Positions 9,845-17,661 of a stretch of DNA of 64,000 nucleotides are shown piece by piece. The notes below the pieces were generated by a model. It saw nothing but the letters and a program-made list of their open reading frames with translations. It did no database searches and was not told where the DNA came from. Position 1 is the first letter of the stretch. Each line of letters starts with the position of its first letter. The stretch comes from Pollutimonas nitritireducens. GTDB lineage: Bacteria; Pseudomonadota; Gammaproteobacteria; Burkholderiales; Burkholderiaceae_B. The stretch covers positions 372,001 to 436,000 of the forward strand of contig NZ_PDNV01000001.1 of the NCBI RefSeq assembly GCF_002849615.1, written 5' to 3'. Both the position numbers and the translations under genes were made by a program.

Positions 9845-11053
9845 ATGAGCACCCCTAGCACCCATCACGCTGCATCTCCCCGGACCAGGCTCAGACTGAC
9901 CCCCGTCGAACGGCGTGCCAGCGTCATGCTCGCCTTGCTGTTTGCCTCGCGCATGTTGGGATTATTTCTTCTGACACCCATTTTTGCGGTGGCGGCCCAG
10001 GCGATACCTGGCGGCAACGATGCTGCGCGTGTGGGCCTGGCTCTAGGGGCTTACGGCTTGACACAAGCCTTCATGCAGATTCCCTTGGGCATGGCGTCGG
10101 ATCGCTTCGGACGCAGACCGGTGATTGTTTTCGGGATGGTGCTCTTCATTATCGGTGGCGTGATCTGCGCCCTGGCACCGAATGTCGATTGGATCATCGT
10201 CGGGCGCGTCGTGCAGGGACTGGGCGCAATTTCTGCAGCCATCACGGCGTGGGTAGCCGATGCCACCCGTCCCGAAGTACGTACCCGTGCCATGGCCATG
10301 GTGGGTGGTTCCATAGGAATATCATTTGCCGTTTCGCTGGTGGCGTCGCCCATGCTGGTGGGCGAATTCGGATTGTCGGGTCTTTTCTGGGCCATCAGCA
10401 TCCTTGGCTTTGTATGTTTGCTGATTGCCGCCTTTGCCGTCCCGGCTGTCCCCCGGGCCAAAGCGCCGATCGTACAAGCCACGCCCCGTGATGTGCTGGG
10501 ACACTCCGATTTGTTGCGTTTGAACTTCGGGGTATTCTGCCTGCACTTTATTCTGATGGCCCTGTTCATCGTCGCCCCCGGATTGATTTCCACCCTGGGC
10601 GGCTACGAATCGGCGCGCTTATGGGAGGTGTATCTGCCGGTCATTCTGCTGTCCTTCGTATTGATGGTGCCGGCGGTTTTCTATACCGAGACGCGGCATG
10701 CGCACAAGGTGGCCATGGAGATCGCCGTGGCGGGGCTGGTGGTGGTGTTGGCCCTGATGCCCCTGGCCAGCAGCAGTTTCGTTGGAACGGTTGCCGCCCT
10801 GGTGGGATTCTTCATTGCCTTCAACATACTCGAAGCACTGCAGCCGTCGCTGGTTTCCCGCGTGGCCCCGCCTGAATACAAGGGGCTGGCACTTGGCTTC
10901 TACAATACGGCCCAGTCGCTGGGCATATTCGCCGGCGGAGTCATAGGCGGCCTGCTGGCTGCCGGCGGTCGCTCGTCTGACGTTTTCCTGGTTTCAGCCG
11001 GCCTGGCATTTGCGTGGTTCCTGACTGCGCGCGGGTTTAGAACGCCGTCATGA
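9845..11053 (+). CDS. MFS transporter, YajR-like drug/sugar efflux family
   Basis: A 402-residue major facilitator with about twelve membrane segments. The MFS motif A appears as GMASDRFGRRP after helix 2. The N-terminus (MLALLFASRMLGLFLL, then GLTQAFMQIPLGM) resembles the YajR/YceL efflux group, but the C-terminal YAM domain of E. coli YajR is absent. It lies between uvrA and ssb, an arrangement I believe occurs in other Alcaligenaceae, where E. coli has uvrA and ssb directly divergent. Substrate unknown. Confidence 0.8.
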   Translation: MSTPSTHHAASPRTRLRLTPVERRASVMLALLFASRMLGLFLLTPIFAVAAQAIPGGNDAARVGLALGAYGLTQAFMQIPLGMASDRFGRRPVIVFGMVLFIIGGVICALAPNVDWIIVGRVVQGLGAISAAITAWVADATRPEVRTRAMAMVGGSIGISFAVSLVASPMLVGEFGLSGLFWAISILGFVCLLIAAFAVPAVPRAKAPIVQATPRDVLGHSDLLRLNFGVFCLHFILMALFIVAPGLISTLGGYESARLWEVYLPVILLSFVLMVPAVFYTETRHAHKVAMEIAVAGLVVVLALMPLASSSFVGTVAALVGFFIAFNILEALQPSLVSRVAPPEYKGLALGFYNTAQSLGIFAGGVIGGLLAAGGRSSDVFLVSAGLAFAWFLTARGFRTPS

Positions 11054-11102
11054 GGCGGTTGTTTCGGTCCAGCGCAATAGTACGCAAGTATATGGAAAGT
11101 AG

Positions 11103-11125
11103 CGCTGTTATCGTCGATAATAGCG
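11103..11125. promoter_or_regulatory. 23-base near-perfect palindrome upstream of ssb
   Basis: CGCTGTTATCG and CGATAATAGCG flank a single T, with only one mismatched pair, 33 bases before the ssb ATG. The left part shares AGCGCTGTTA with the uvrA/MFS promoter. An operator for a dimeric repressor is the simplest reading; it does not match the standard LexA consensus. Confidence 0.5.
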
Positions 11126-11158
11126 GTAATGTGAAAATTTCAAGTTAAAGGTATCGTC

Positions 11159-11650
11159 ATGGCCTCAGTCAACAAAGTCATTCTCGTCGGCAACCTCGGA
11201 CGAGACCCCGAAGTCCGCTACAGCCCAGACGGCGCAGCCATTTGTAACGTATCCATTGCCACCACGTCGCAATGGAAAGACAAGGCCAGCGGCGAAAAGC
11301 GTGAAGAAACCGAATGGCATCGCGTCGTGTTCTACAACCGCCTCGCCGAAATCGCCGGCGAATACTTGAAAAAAGGGCGCTCGGTGTATGTGGAAGGGCG
11401 CCTTAAAACGCGCAAGTGGCAAGACAAGGATACCGGCGCAGACCGCTTCAGCACCGATATCGTCGCCGACCAAATGCAAATGCTGGGCGGTCGCGAAGGC
11501 GACGCCAGCATGGGCGGTGGCGGCAACGAATACAACCAGGCGCCCGCACAGCCTCGCGCGCAGCGTCCCGCCCAGCAACCTCGTCCCGCCGCGCCACAAG
11601 CGTCGCCTGCGGCCAACTTGGCCGATATGGACGACGACGTTCCTTTCTAG
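11159..11650 (+). CDS. ssb: Single-stranded DNA-binding protein
   Basis: A 163-residue SSB that coats single-stranded DNA in replication and repair. The N-terminal OB fold (about 1-110) starts [21 protein letters not shown] Gly/Gln/Pro/Ala-rich linker follows, and the acidic tip DDDVPF binds partner proteins. A Shine-Dalgarno AAAGG precedes the ATG. A palindrome lies upstream and a strong intrinsic terminator downstream, so it is probably monocistronic. Confidence 0.97.
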   Translation: MASVNKVILVGNLGRDPEVRYSPDGAAICNVSIATTSQWKDKASGEKREETEWHRVVFYNRLAEIAGEYLKKGRSVYVEGRLKTRKWQDKDTGADRFSTDIVADQMQMLGGREGDASMGGGGNEYNQAPAQPRAQRPAQQPRPAAPQASPAANLADMDDDVPF

Positions 11651-11680
11651 CGGGTACCGCGCTAAATAGTGTTAATAGAG

Positions 11681-11714
11681 CCCCAGCAAGAGTTGTTTTT
11701 GCTGGGGTTTTTTC
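11681..11714 (+). terminator. Rho-independent terminator of ssb
   Basis: A 9-base perfect stem, CCCCAGCAA (11681-11689) with TTGCTGGGG (11699-11707), is followed by seven T residues. Confidence 0.92.
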
Positions 11715-11716
11715 TT

Positions 11717-11760
11717 GTTTACATTTTTTGCTTCAGGCTATGCCTTAAACGGATGTAAAC
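11717..11760. repeat. Inverted repeat next to the integrase fragment
   Basis: GTTTACAT (11717-11724) and ATGTAAAC (11753-11760) are perfect inverted copies 28 bases apart, ending two bases before the ATG of the integrase fragment. They could be a recombinase-binding or element-end remnant, or simply an operator. Confidence 0.3.
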
Positions 11761-11761
11761 A

Positions 11762-11965
11762 ATGAGTGTTGGGTATAGGGTGAAACTCCTGAAATCTACC
11801 TCTGCCGAGAGATTTCCATTGCTTCTTGATAGGGTAGGGACGCCGCTGTTCGAACCAACCGTCTGCGCATTGACGGAGCTGCGTGCGAGGAATCAAGCAA
11901 CCAACACCATTGGCGCTGCACTCGGATCGATTCAGGTTCTTTACCTTTTCTTCGAGCAACATTGA
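11762..11965 (+). pseudogene. N-terminal fragment of a site-specific integrase (tyrosine recombinase type)
   Basis: 67 codons from ATG to TGA. The stretches RFPLLLDRVGTPLFEPTV, LRARNQATNTIGAAL and IQVLYLFFEQH resemble the N-terminal region of large phage/island integrases (pattern PL-FEPT...T-R-R..A-NT...L..I.VLYLFLE). Those proteins run to several hundred residues, so the catalytic part is missing. The frame is lost exactly where the opposite-strand IS66-type homology begins, near 11950, which looks like an insertion or deletion junction. Recognition is by eye only. Confidence 0.55.
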
Positions 11966-12225
11966 GAGCTGCGCCGGCGTTAAATGCACCACGCCTGACT
12001 CGGCATTGGGCCACACGAAGTGACCGTGTTCCAGACGTTTAGCCAACAGACACATGCCATCGCCGCTCCACCATAAGACCTTAATGTGCGGCCACGGAAC
12101 ACGAAGACGTGCCCGCTAAACGGATCCTCCTCAAGCTTGACCTGAACAATAACAGCGAGGCCGTCGAACCCACGCCTCATATCGGTGGCCCTGACGCCAG
12201 CCAGACACGCGTAGCGTCAACAAGT
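11945..12225 (-). pseudogene. Remnant of IS66-family tnpB (Orf2), frameshifted
   Basis: Read from 12225 leftwards, pieces of IS66 TnpB appear in different frames. TRVWLASG comes first, then, after a shift, MRRGFDGLAVIV...DPFSGHVFVFRGR (12180-12088). After a short deletion come KVLWWSGDG and MCLLAKRLEHGHFVWP...GVVHLTPAQLSMLL (ending near 11945). At least two frameshifts and a missing C-terminus show it is dead. No tnpA, tnpC or intact IS ends were recognised. It runs into the integrase fragment on the other strand. Confidence 0.75.
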
Positions 12226-12304
12226 AGCAGTATCGAAGGCAAGCCCACGCGCGCAGGCCGCGACGGGAGATCGGTCAGCCCTGGCGCAATGCCTGCGCTA
12301 GCGC

Positions 12305-13525
12305 TTAGCCGTTATAGCGTTGAAAAATCAGGGTTGCGTTAGTTCCGCCAAAGCCGAAGCTATTCGACATGATGGTATTTAACGTAACGTTATCCTGACG
12401 CTGGCGAACAATAGGTATGCCTTCAGCCGCCGGATCGAGCTGGACAATATTGGCGGAAGCGCTCAGGAAATTCTGATTCATCATCAATAAAGAATAAATC
12501 GCCTCGTTGACACCCGCAGCCCCCAACGCATGGCCAGTCAGCGACTTGGTTGAACTGACCGGAGGCACATCGCGTTCGCCGAACACGGCGCGCAACGCTT
12601 CCAACTCTTTGGTATCGCCGACCGGTGTGCTGGTGCCATGAGCGTTGATATAGTCTATCTTTCCATTTACAGTAGCCATGGCTTGCTGCATGCAACGGAC
12701 AGCGCCTTCGCCCGATGGTTGAACCATATCGTAGCCATCGGAGGTAGCACCATAGCCCGTAAGTTCGGCGAGTATTTTGGCGCCGCGAGCCTTGGCGTGC
12801 TCGAGTTCCTCGATAACCAGGACGCCGCCGCCACCAGAGATGACAAAGCCATCCCGGTTGGCATCGTAAGGCCTTGAAGCCGTTGCGGGCGCGTCATTGT
12901 ATTTGGAAGATAAGGCGCCCATTGCATCGAACAACACGGACATGGTCCAGTGCTCTTCTTCGCCGCCGCCGGCAAAAACAATGTCCTGCTTGCCCATCTG
13001 GATAAGCTCCATGGCATGGCCAATACAGTGCGCGCTGGTGGCGCATGCCGAGCTGATTGAATAATTCACGCCCTTGACCTTGAAGGGAGTTGCCAGGCAG
13101 GCCGTCGTCGTACTGGACATCGTTCTTGGCACCCGGTAAGGCCCCACCTGCTTTACCCCTTTCTGGCGCAATATGTCGGCCGCCTCAACGATATTCGACG
13201 TTGAAGGCCCGCCCGATCCCATGACCAGCCCGGTTCTGAAGTTTGAAACCTCTGATTCTTCCAGGCCGGCATCGACAATAGCTTGCTGCATCGCAATATA
13301 ATTAAATGCAGCGCCATCGCCCATGAATCTTTTTATCCGGCGATCGATGAGCGAATCCAAGTCTATATTCAGCGGGCCGTGGACATGGCTGCGAAAACCC
13401 AGCTCTTTGTATGTTTCTGAAAAAACAATTCCCGAACGGCCTTCTCTCAGGGAATCGGCAACCTCTATTTGGTCATTCCCTATGCTTGATACGATACCCA
13501 AACCGGTCACCACAACTCTTTTCAT
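12305..13525 (-). CDS. fabB: Beta-ketoacyl-ACP synthase I
   Basis: Condensing enzyme that elongates unsaturated acyl-ACPs in type II fatty acid synthesis. The catalytic Cys lies in [10 protein letters not shown], with His in [11 protein letters not shown] and TGHALGAAG, giving the Cys-His-His triad. I place the start at 13525 ([10 protein letters not shown], 406 residues, the length of E. coli FabB). A Shine-Dalgarno AAAGG sits eight bases before it, while the ATG at 13531 is only two bases from the same site. It follows fabA by 11 bases. The third-position base use looks more AT-rich than in neighbouring genes. Confidence 0.93.
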   Translation of the reverse strand: MKRVVVTGLGIVSSIGNDQIEVADSLREGRSGIVFSETYKELGFRSHVHGPLNIDLDSLIDRRIKRFMGDGAAFNYIAMQQAIVDAGLEESEVSNFRTGLVMGSGGPSTSNIVEAADILRQKGVKQVGPYRVPRTMSSTTTACLATPFKVKGVNYSISSACATSAHCIGHAMELIQMGKQDIVFAGGGEEEHWTMSVLFDAMGALSSKYNDAPATASRPYDANRDGFVISGGGGVLVIEELEHAKARGAKILAELTGYGATSDGYDMVQPSGEGAVRCMQQAMATVNGKIDYINAHGTSTPVGDTKELEALRAVFGERDVPPVSSTKSLTGHALGAAGVNEAIYSLLMMNQNFLSASANIVQLDPAAEGIPIVRQRQDNVTLNTIMSNSFGFGGTNATLIFQRYNG

Positions 13526-13536
13526 TGACATGGCCT

Positions 13537-14052
13537 TTAAAAATCCTTTATGGATGTGAACAGGCCAACGCGCAAATCAGCCGCTTTATAAATGACCGAG
13601 CCATCAACCTGCATGGTGGCATCGGCGATGCCTAACACTAATTTACGCAAAATGACTCTTTTTAAATTGATGTGATAGGTTACTTTCTTGTTGGTCGGCA
13701 GAACTTGGCCTGTAAACTTTACCTCGCCCACGCCTAAAGCGCGCCCTTTGCCCGGACCGCCCAGCCAGCACAAATAAAACCCAAGCATCTGCCACATGGC
13801 ATCCAGCCCGAGGCATCCGGGCATGACGGGATCGCCCTGAAAATGACAACCGAAGAACCACAAATCGGGGGTAATGTCGAGTTCGGCGATTATTTCCCCT
13901 TTGCCGTAGGTGCCGCCCTCTTTCGAGATATGCGTAATGCGGTCCATCATGAGCATTGGGGGTAGCGGCAACTGCGCGTTTTCTGGCCCGTATAGTTCTC
14001 CCCGGCCGGATTTCAGCAATTCTTCGTAGGTAAAGCTGTGCTGGCGTGTCAT
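13537..14052 (-). CDS. fabA: 3-hydroxydecanoyl-ACP dehydratase/isomerase
   Basis: Bifunctional hot-dog enzyme that dehydrates 3-hydroxydecanoyl-ACP and isomerises trans-2 to cis-3-decenoyl-ACP, the branch point to unsaturated fatty acids. The 171-residue protein has the active-site His70 in [14 protein letters not shown] and Asp84 in LGLDAMWQ, as in E. coli FabA. It is the first gene of the fabA-fabB operon. No strong Shine-Dalgarno precedes the ATG at 14052. Confidence 0.95.
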   Translation of the reverse strand: MTRQHSFTYEELLKSGRGELYGPENAQLPLPPMLMMDRITHISKEGGTYGKGEIIAELDITPDLWFFGCHFQGDPVMPGCLGLDAMWQMLGFYLCWLGGPGKGRALGVGEVKFTGQVLPTNKKVTYHINLKRVILRKLVLGIADATMQVDGSVIYKAADLRVGLFTSIKDF

Positions 14053-14417
14053 TGTATTGAGATGAGTTGGTTAATTATGATTTCGTAGATTCTCAACGGA
14101 AGTACACCACGAGAACGGCCCAATTTCCTTGTGCGTCGTCAATTTTAACGCGGATTCGCGCGCCCGATCCCCTACAGCTATTCGACATCCCGCCAAGTAC
14201 CCGAATTAACCTTTCGCCATCAGGGCATTACCGCACTCAAATCTGTAAGCATGCCGCCCGACGCGCCCACGGATCGTCCCCGGGCTATGGGACTTGAGCC
14301 ATATGTCCTCCGAAAAAAAACACTCAATGACCCTGTCAGGAACTGCATTGCGTGCCGAGTTGTCCAGGCAAAGTCGTATTATGAAGTTTGTCAAATCTTT
14401 TTATGAAAAGGAATATC
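14053..14417. other. Intergenic region between fabA and the AhpD remnant
   Basis: About 365 bases with no convincing gene. Its left end should carry the fabA promoter; an AT-rich stretch near 14070-14085 reads CATAAT on the minus strand, but no good -35 is seen. No FabR-like palindrome was found. It may be part of the same rearranged segment as the integrase and IS66 remnants. Confidence 0.3.
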
Positions 14418-14591
14418 GTGGAACCACGCCTGAATTATGCTGCTGCCTCGCCCGAAGCAATGAAAGCCATGATGGCGCTGGAAGGCACTGTACGGAAACT
14501 TGGCATCGAACAACCCTTGATCGAGCTCATCAAGCTTCGCGCACCGCAAATTAACGGTTGCGCATTTTGCGTAGACATGCACACCATATAG
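14418..14591 (+). pseudogene. Truncated AhpD-like carboxymuconolactone decarboxylase family protein
   Basis: From a GTG at 14418, preceded by AAAAGGA, the 57 codons read VEPRLNYAAASPEAMKAMM, then LIELIKLRAPQINGCAFC and VDMHT. This is the N-terminal third of small AhpD-like peroxidases (about 145-150 residues), including the CxxC pair. A stop follows directly after the active-site region and no homologous sequence continues in other frames. Part of the fold is missing, so the product is very unlikely to be functional. Confidence 0.7.
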
Positions 14592-14666
14592 CGGGAGCTT
14601 GCTTTTACGTATGGGGCATGCATCTCAAAAAGCAACTGACTGGCACTTGAGAAGGCCGCCACTGCC

Positions 14667-15329
14667 ATGAATCCCGAGCCCCGGTCATCTGTTTTGCCAT
14701 CGCGGCCACGGTGCAAACGCTGCCTGCGACCAAAATCGCATTGCCTGTGTACCCACCTGTCCAAAATTGCCAACCGTACGCGGGTGCTGATATTGCAGCA
14801 CCCCTCGGAATCTCGTCATGCCTTGAACACGGGTCGCCTGGCAGCGTTGGGTCTGCAGCGATCACAGGTGCTGGTTGGCGAACACTTTCCCACCTTGGGT
14901 GCCATCGTGGCCGAATCGACGCTCGTTTTTCTACTGTTTCCGGGAGAAAACGCCATCGCACCGCAGCCGCTGGAGGACCGCTCCGATTCAAATACCGCAT
15001 TGTTGATCGTGCCTGATGGAACATGGCGCAAAGCCCGCAAGATACTGTATGCCAATCCCATACTGGCGACCTTGCCGCGCCTGTGCCTGGAAAACGGAGC
15101 CCCGTCGAGCTACAGGCTGCGTCAAACCCGCGAGCCGGCTGCCGTGTCCACGATCGAGGCGGTGGTGCGTACGCTGTCGCGTCTGGAACCGGACCAGGAT
15201 TTCAGTTCGGTTTTGACGCCCTTCAACGTCCTTATCGAACAACAGATCCAGGCAATGGGCAGGGAGGTGTATCGGCAAAATTATGGCGGATTGCACACTG
15301 CTGGAGATTCTGATCTGCGCTTTGATTAA
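14667..15329 (+). CDS. DTW-domain protein, probable tRNA-uridine aminocarboxypropyltransferase
   Basis: A 220-residue DTW-domain protein. This family (TapT/YfiP) adds a 3-amino-3-carboxypropyl group from SAM to a tRNA uridine. Visible are the four-cysteine cluster C16, C19, C26 and C28 (RCKRCLRPKSHCLC), the strand LILQHPSE, the core PDGTWRKARK and the substrate segment SYRLRQTREP. The gene stands alone between the AhpD remnant and a convergent MFS gene. Substrate position is not deducible from sequence alone. Confidence 0.82.
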   Translation: MNPEPRSSVLPSRPRCKRCLRPKSHCLCTHLSKIANRTRVLILQHPSESRHALNTGRLAALGLQRSQVLVGEHFPTLGAIVAESTLVFLLFPGENAIAPQPLEDRSDSNTALLIVPDGTWRKARKILYANPILATLPRLCLENGAPSSYRLRQTREPAAVSTIEAVVRTLSRLEPDQDFSSVLTPFNVLIEQQIQAMGREVYRQNYGGLHTAGDSDLRFD

Positions 15330-15361
15330 TACATCGCAAGGTCACACTGACCACCCGGTGT

Positions 15362-16990
15362 TCAAGGCAGCGGCTCGTGCACCTTCAAAGGCATGTCGTC
15401 CCGTATAGGCACTGTCTGGCGTTCGATCATGCGGTGAACTCGTGGCGGTTCTTTACCGCGGTGCAGTGCAAGCAACTGATCGGACACTACAGCATCGGCA
15501 AAGGTGCGCCGCTGATGGTGCCTGACGTATTCGACCCAGGTTGCCACATGGTAGCTTTCCGTCCAGACGCGCGGGTCTTGTAGATCGCGCAACAGGGCCC
15601 ACTGGCGTGCACCGTCGCGAAGGCGTATTCGTCGCCGTAATGCCATGGCCGTGAGGAAGGCCGGTATATCGGCCTGTGCGATCTCGTAATCCACCATCAC
15701 CATGATGGGACCACTGCGCGAGCTGAGATCCAGCTTCAGCTCGGGTTCGTTGAAGCGATCCAGTGGGGCGAGGTTCAGTTTGTCAAACTCCGGCAAGGCA
15801 AAGCGCAGCCCTATCAATGCTCCACCCAGTAGCACCGCGCCGGATACGATCAGTGCCTGGTCGGCTCCGTGAGATTCGGCCGTCAGTCCCCAGATCCAGC
15901 TGCCTGCCGCCATTCCGCCGAAGGTGGCGGTTTGATACAGCGCAAGCGCGCGGCCCACGACCCAGCGCGGCGTCGACAGCTGCACCGTTACGTTGAACAG
16001 TGACAGCGTCAGTACCCAGCACGCGCCAGCGGGTAGAAGAACCAGGCAGCTTAGCCATAAGTCGCGGCTCAGTGCCAGCAACACCGCGCTTATAGCGAAT
16101 CCGGTGAAGGCGGCCCGAACTATGGTCTCATTACGCCAGTTTTCCCGCACGCGCGCATTGAGCATGGCACCCCCAATGGCGCCGGCACCAAAGCAGCCCA
16201 GCATGATGCCGTAGGTGAAAGCGCCGCCTTGCACCAGGTCGCGTGCGACCAGTGGCAATAAAGCGAGTACGGCTACGGCAGCCAGTCCGAACACGAACCC
16301 GCGGAACAGTACTTTTAGCAGATTGGGCGACATGGCGATGTAGCGCAGGCCGGCCCAGATAGCGCTGCCGAAGGCTTCGCGCGGCAAGCTGCGGGGTGGT
16401 CTTTGCGGTTTCCAGCGCCACAAGGCGTAGATCAAGGCGATGTAGCTGATGGCATTCAAGGCGAATGCAAAAGCCGCGCCGGCCAACGCGACGATCAGAC
16501 CGCCGACGGCGGGTCCGACGCTGCGCATGAGGTTGTAGCTCATGCTGTTCAGGGTGACGGCGCCGGGCAGGTCCTCCCGTGGAACAAGATCACCCATGGA
16601 CGCCTGCCATGACGGATTATGCAGCGCGGTTCCGCAGCCGATGAAGAATGTGAAGGCCAGCAGCAGCCAAGGCGATAGCATCCCGGAAATGGCAAACACT
16701 GCCAGAACGGCGGATACCAGCATCATCAGGACTTGGGCCGCCAGCATGATGTTGCGGCGGTCGAAATTATCGGCGAGCGCGCCTGCAGCGAGGGAAAAGA
16801 TCATGATGGGCAGCGTTGTTGCCGCTTGCACCAGAGCCACCATGTCGTCCGAATCGGAAATCGTTGTCATGAGCCACCCGGCACCTACCGCCTGGATCAA
16901 GCCGCCTAGATTGGAGGCTAGCGTCGCCGTCCATAATGCACGGAATGTGGCATGTCGGAACGGGGCTAAGGCTGAGGCTCTTTGCGGAAT
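15362..16990 (-). CDS. MFS exporter (EntS/MFS_3-like) with C-terminal cytoplasmic domain; probable AUU start
   Basis: About twelve membrane segments followed by a soluble C-terminal domain of about 130 residues (begins near MVMVDYEIAQ, includes RLRDGARQWALL), as in the MFS_3 family of siderophore or antibiotic exporters. The first standard start in frame, a TTG at 16900, would remove helix 1. The conserved N-terminus APFRHATFRALW and WTATLASNLGGL lies upstream in frame with no ATG, GTG or TTG before the upstream stop. An ATT at 16990 sits seven bases after a perfect AAGGAG (16998-17003). I therefore choose ATT, giving 542 residues. A sequencing error or a recent start mutation are the alternatives. 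Confidence 0.7.
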   Translation of the reverse strand: MPQRASALAPFRHATFRALWTATLASNLGGLIQAVGAGWLMTTISDSDDMVALVQAATTLPIMIFSLAAGALADNFDRRNIMLAAQVLMMLVSAVLAVFAISGMLSPWLLLAFTFFIGCGTALHNPSWQASMGDLVPREDLPGAVTLNSMSYNLMRSVGPAVGGLIVALAGAAFAFALNAISYIALIYALWRWKPQRPPRSLPREAFGSAIWAGLRYIAMSPNLLKVLFRGFVFGLAAVAVLALLPLVARDLVQGGAFTYGIMLGCFGAGAIGGAMLNARVRENWRNETIVRAAFTGFAISAVLLALSRDLWLSCLVLLPAGACWVLTLSLFNVTVQLSTPRWVVGRALALYQTATFGGMAAGSWIWGLTAESHGADQALIVSGAVLLGGALIGLRFALPEFDKLNLAPLDRFNEPELKLDLSSRSGPIMVMVDYEIAQADIPAFLTAMALRRRIRLRDGARQWALLRDLQDPRVWTESYHVATWVEYVRHHQRRTFADAVVSDQLLALHRGKEPPRVHRMIERQTVPIRDDMPLKVHEPLP

Positions 16991-16997
16991 TGGTAAG

Positions 16998-17003
16998 CTC
17001 CTT
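16998..17003 (-). promoter_or_regulatory. Shine-Dalgarno site that fixes the AUU start
   Basis: AAGGAG on the minus strand, seven bases upstream of the ATT at 16990. No other start codon lies at a usable distance in this frame. An ATG in another frame lies close by at about 17010 and leads only to a shadow frame. Confidence 0.55.
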
Positions 17004-17082
17004 GCACATGCCTGGATCGTATGACGTCGCCTGCTTCATGAGTGAATTTATTGTATCAGCAGATTGCTCGGATCAGCGCCGT

Positions 17083-17661
17083 TCAGCACGCGAGCGCCTC
17101 CAGGCTGGCGAGTTGGTCTTCGATGGGAAGGCTCGCGTCGAGGATGGAAATGCGGCCATCCTGCACGGCGTATGGCCGCTTCAACGCAGTGGTGTATGCC
17201 TCCCAGTGAGTGAGTTTCCACTGGTCACGCGGATCATTCCGGTCCACGATGCGTTGCCTTCGCACAGCCAGCGGCAGTTCCAGCCACACGTGGCGTAGCC
17301 TGGTCTGCGAGGGGAACCCGAGTTCCTGAGCGGAGAAAAGCGCCGACGATGCGGTCTCACGGCTCCAGGGACCCGGGAAAATCACATCCAGGCCGATGTC
17401 CAGTTGATCTTTTGCGATGCGCAGGGTGCTCTGGTATTCCAGGTCGCGGACCTTTGCCTTGAACAGCGGACTATCACGGTCGTTGGGATCCTGACCCAGG
17501 GCTGCCAGCATCGGTCCCGCCCATTTCTCGCTTACCACGTCCTTATCAAGCACGCACCAGGCGCGCCCCTTGTCACGTTGCCGCAGAACGAAATGCGTAG
17601 TCAGGTAGGATTTGCCTGTTCCGGCATGACCGAGCACGAACAGGGCTGTTGGATCATTCAT
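17083..17661 (-). CDS. P-loop ATP-binding protein (zeta-toxin/nucleotide-kinase-like AAA domain)
   Basis: A 192-residue cytoplasmic P-loop protein. Walker A is GHAGTGKS (residues 11-18) at the very N-terminus, then a segment VLDKDVVSEKWAG that could be the substrate/Mg Asp. The C-terminal half has RRQRIVDRNDPRDQWK, a lid-like Arg-rich segment. The overall shape is that of small kinases acting on metabolites or of zeta-toxin-type kinases. No antitoxin-like gene is next to it. Its start overlaps the stop of the LysR gene by four bases, suggesting coupling. True substrate unknown. Confidence 0.6.
   Translation of the reverse strand: MNDPTALFVLGHAGTGKSYLTTHFVLRQRDKGRAWCVLDKDVVSEKWAGPMLAALGQDPNDRDSPLFKAKVRDLEYQSTLRIAKDQLDIGLDVIFPGPWSRETASSALFSAQELGFPSQTRLRHVWLELPLAVRRQRIVDRNDPRDQWKLTHWEAYTTALKRPYAVQDGRISILDASLPIEDQLASLEALAC

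Noticed and set aside
11980-12180. Treating the 66-codon frame as an intact TnpB gene.
   Set aside because: Homology switches frame and the C-terminal half is in another frame, so it is a remnant.
16767-17039. 90-codon minus-strand frame starting at an ATG, overlapping the MFS N-terminus.
   Set aside because: Its sequence shows no family features, while the overlapping frame carries conserved MFS sequence.
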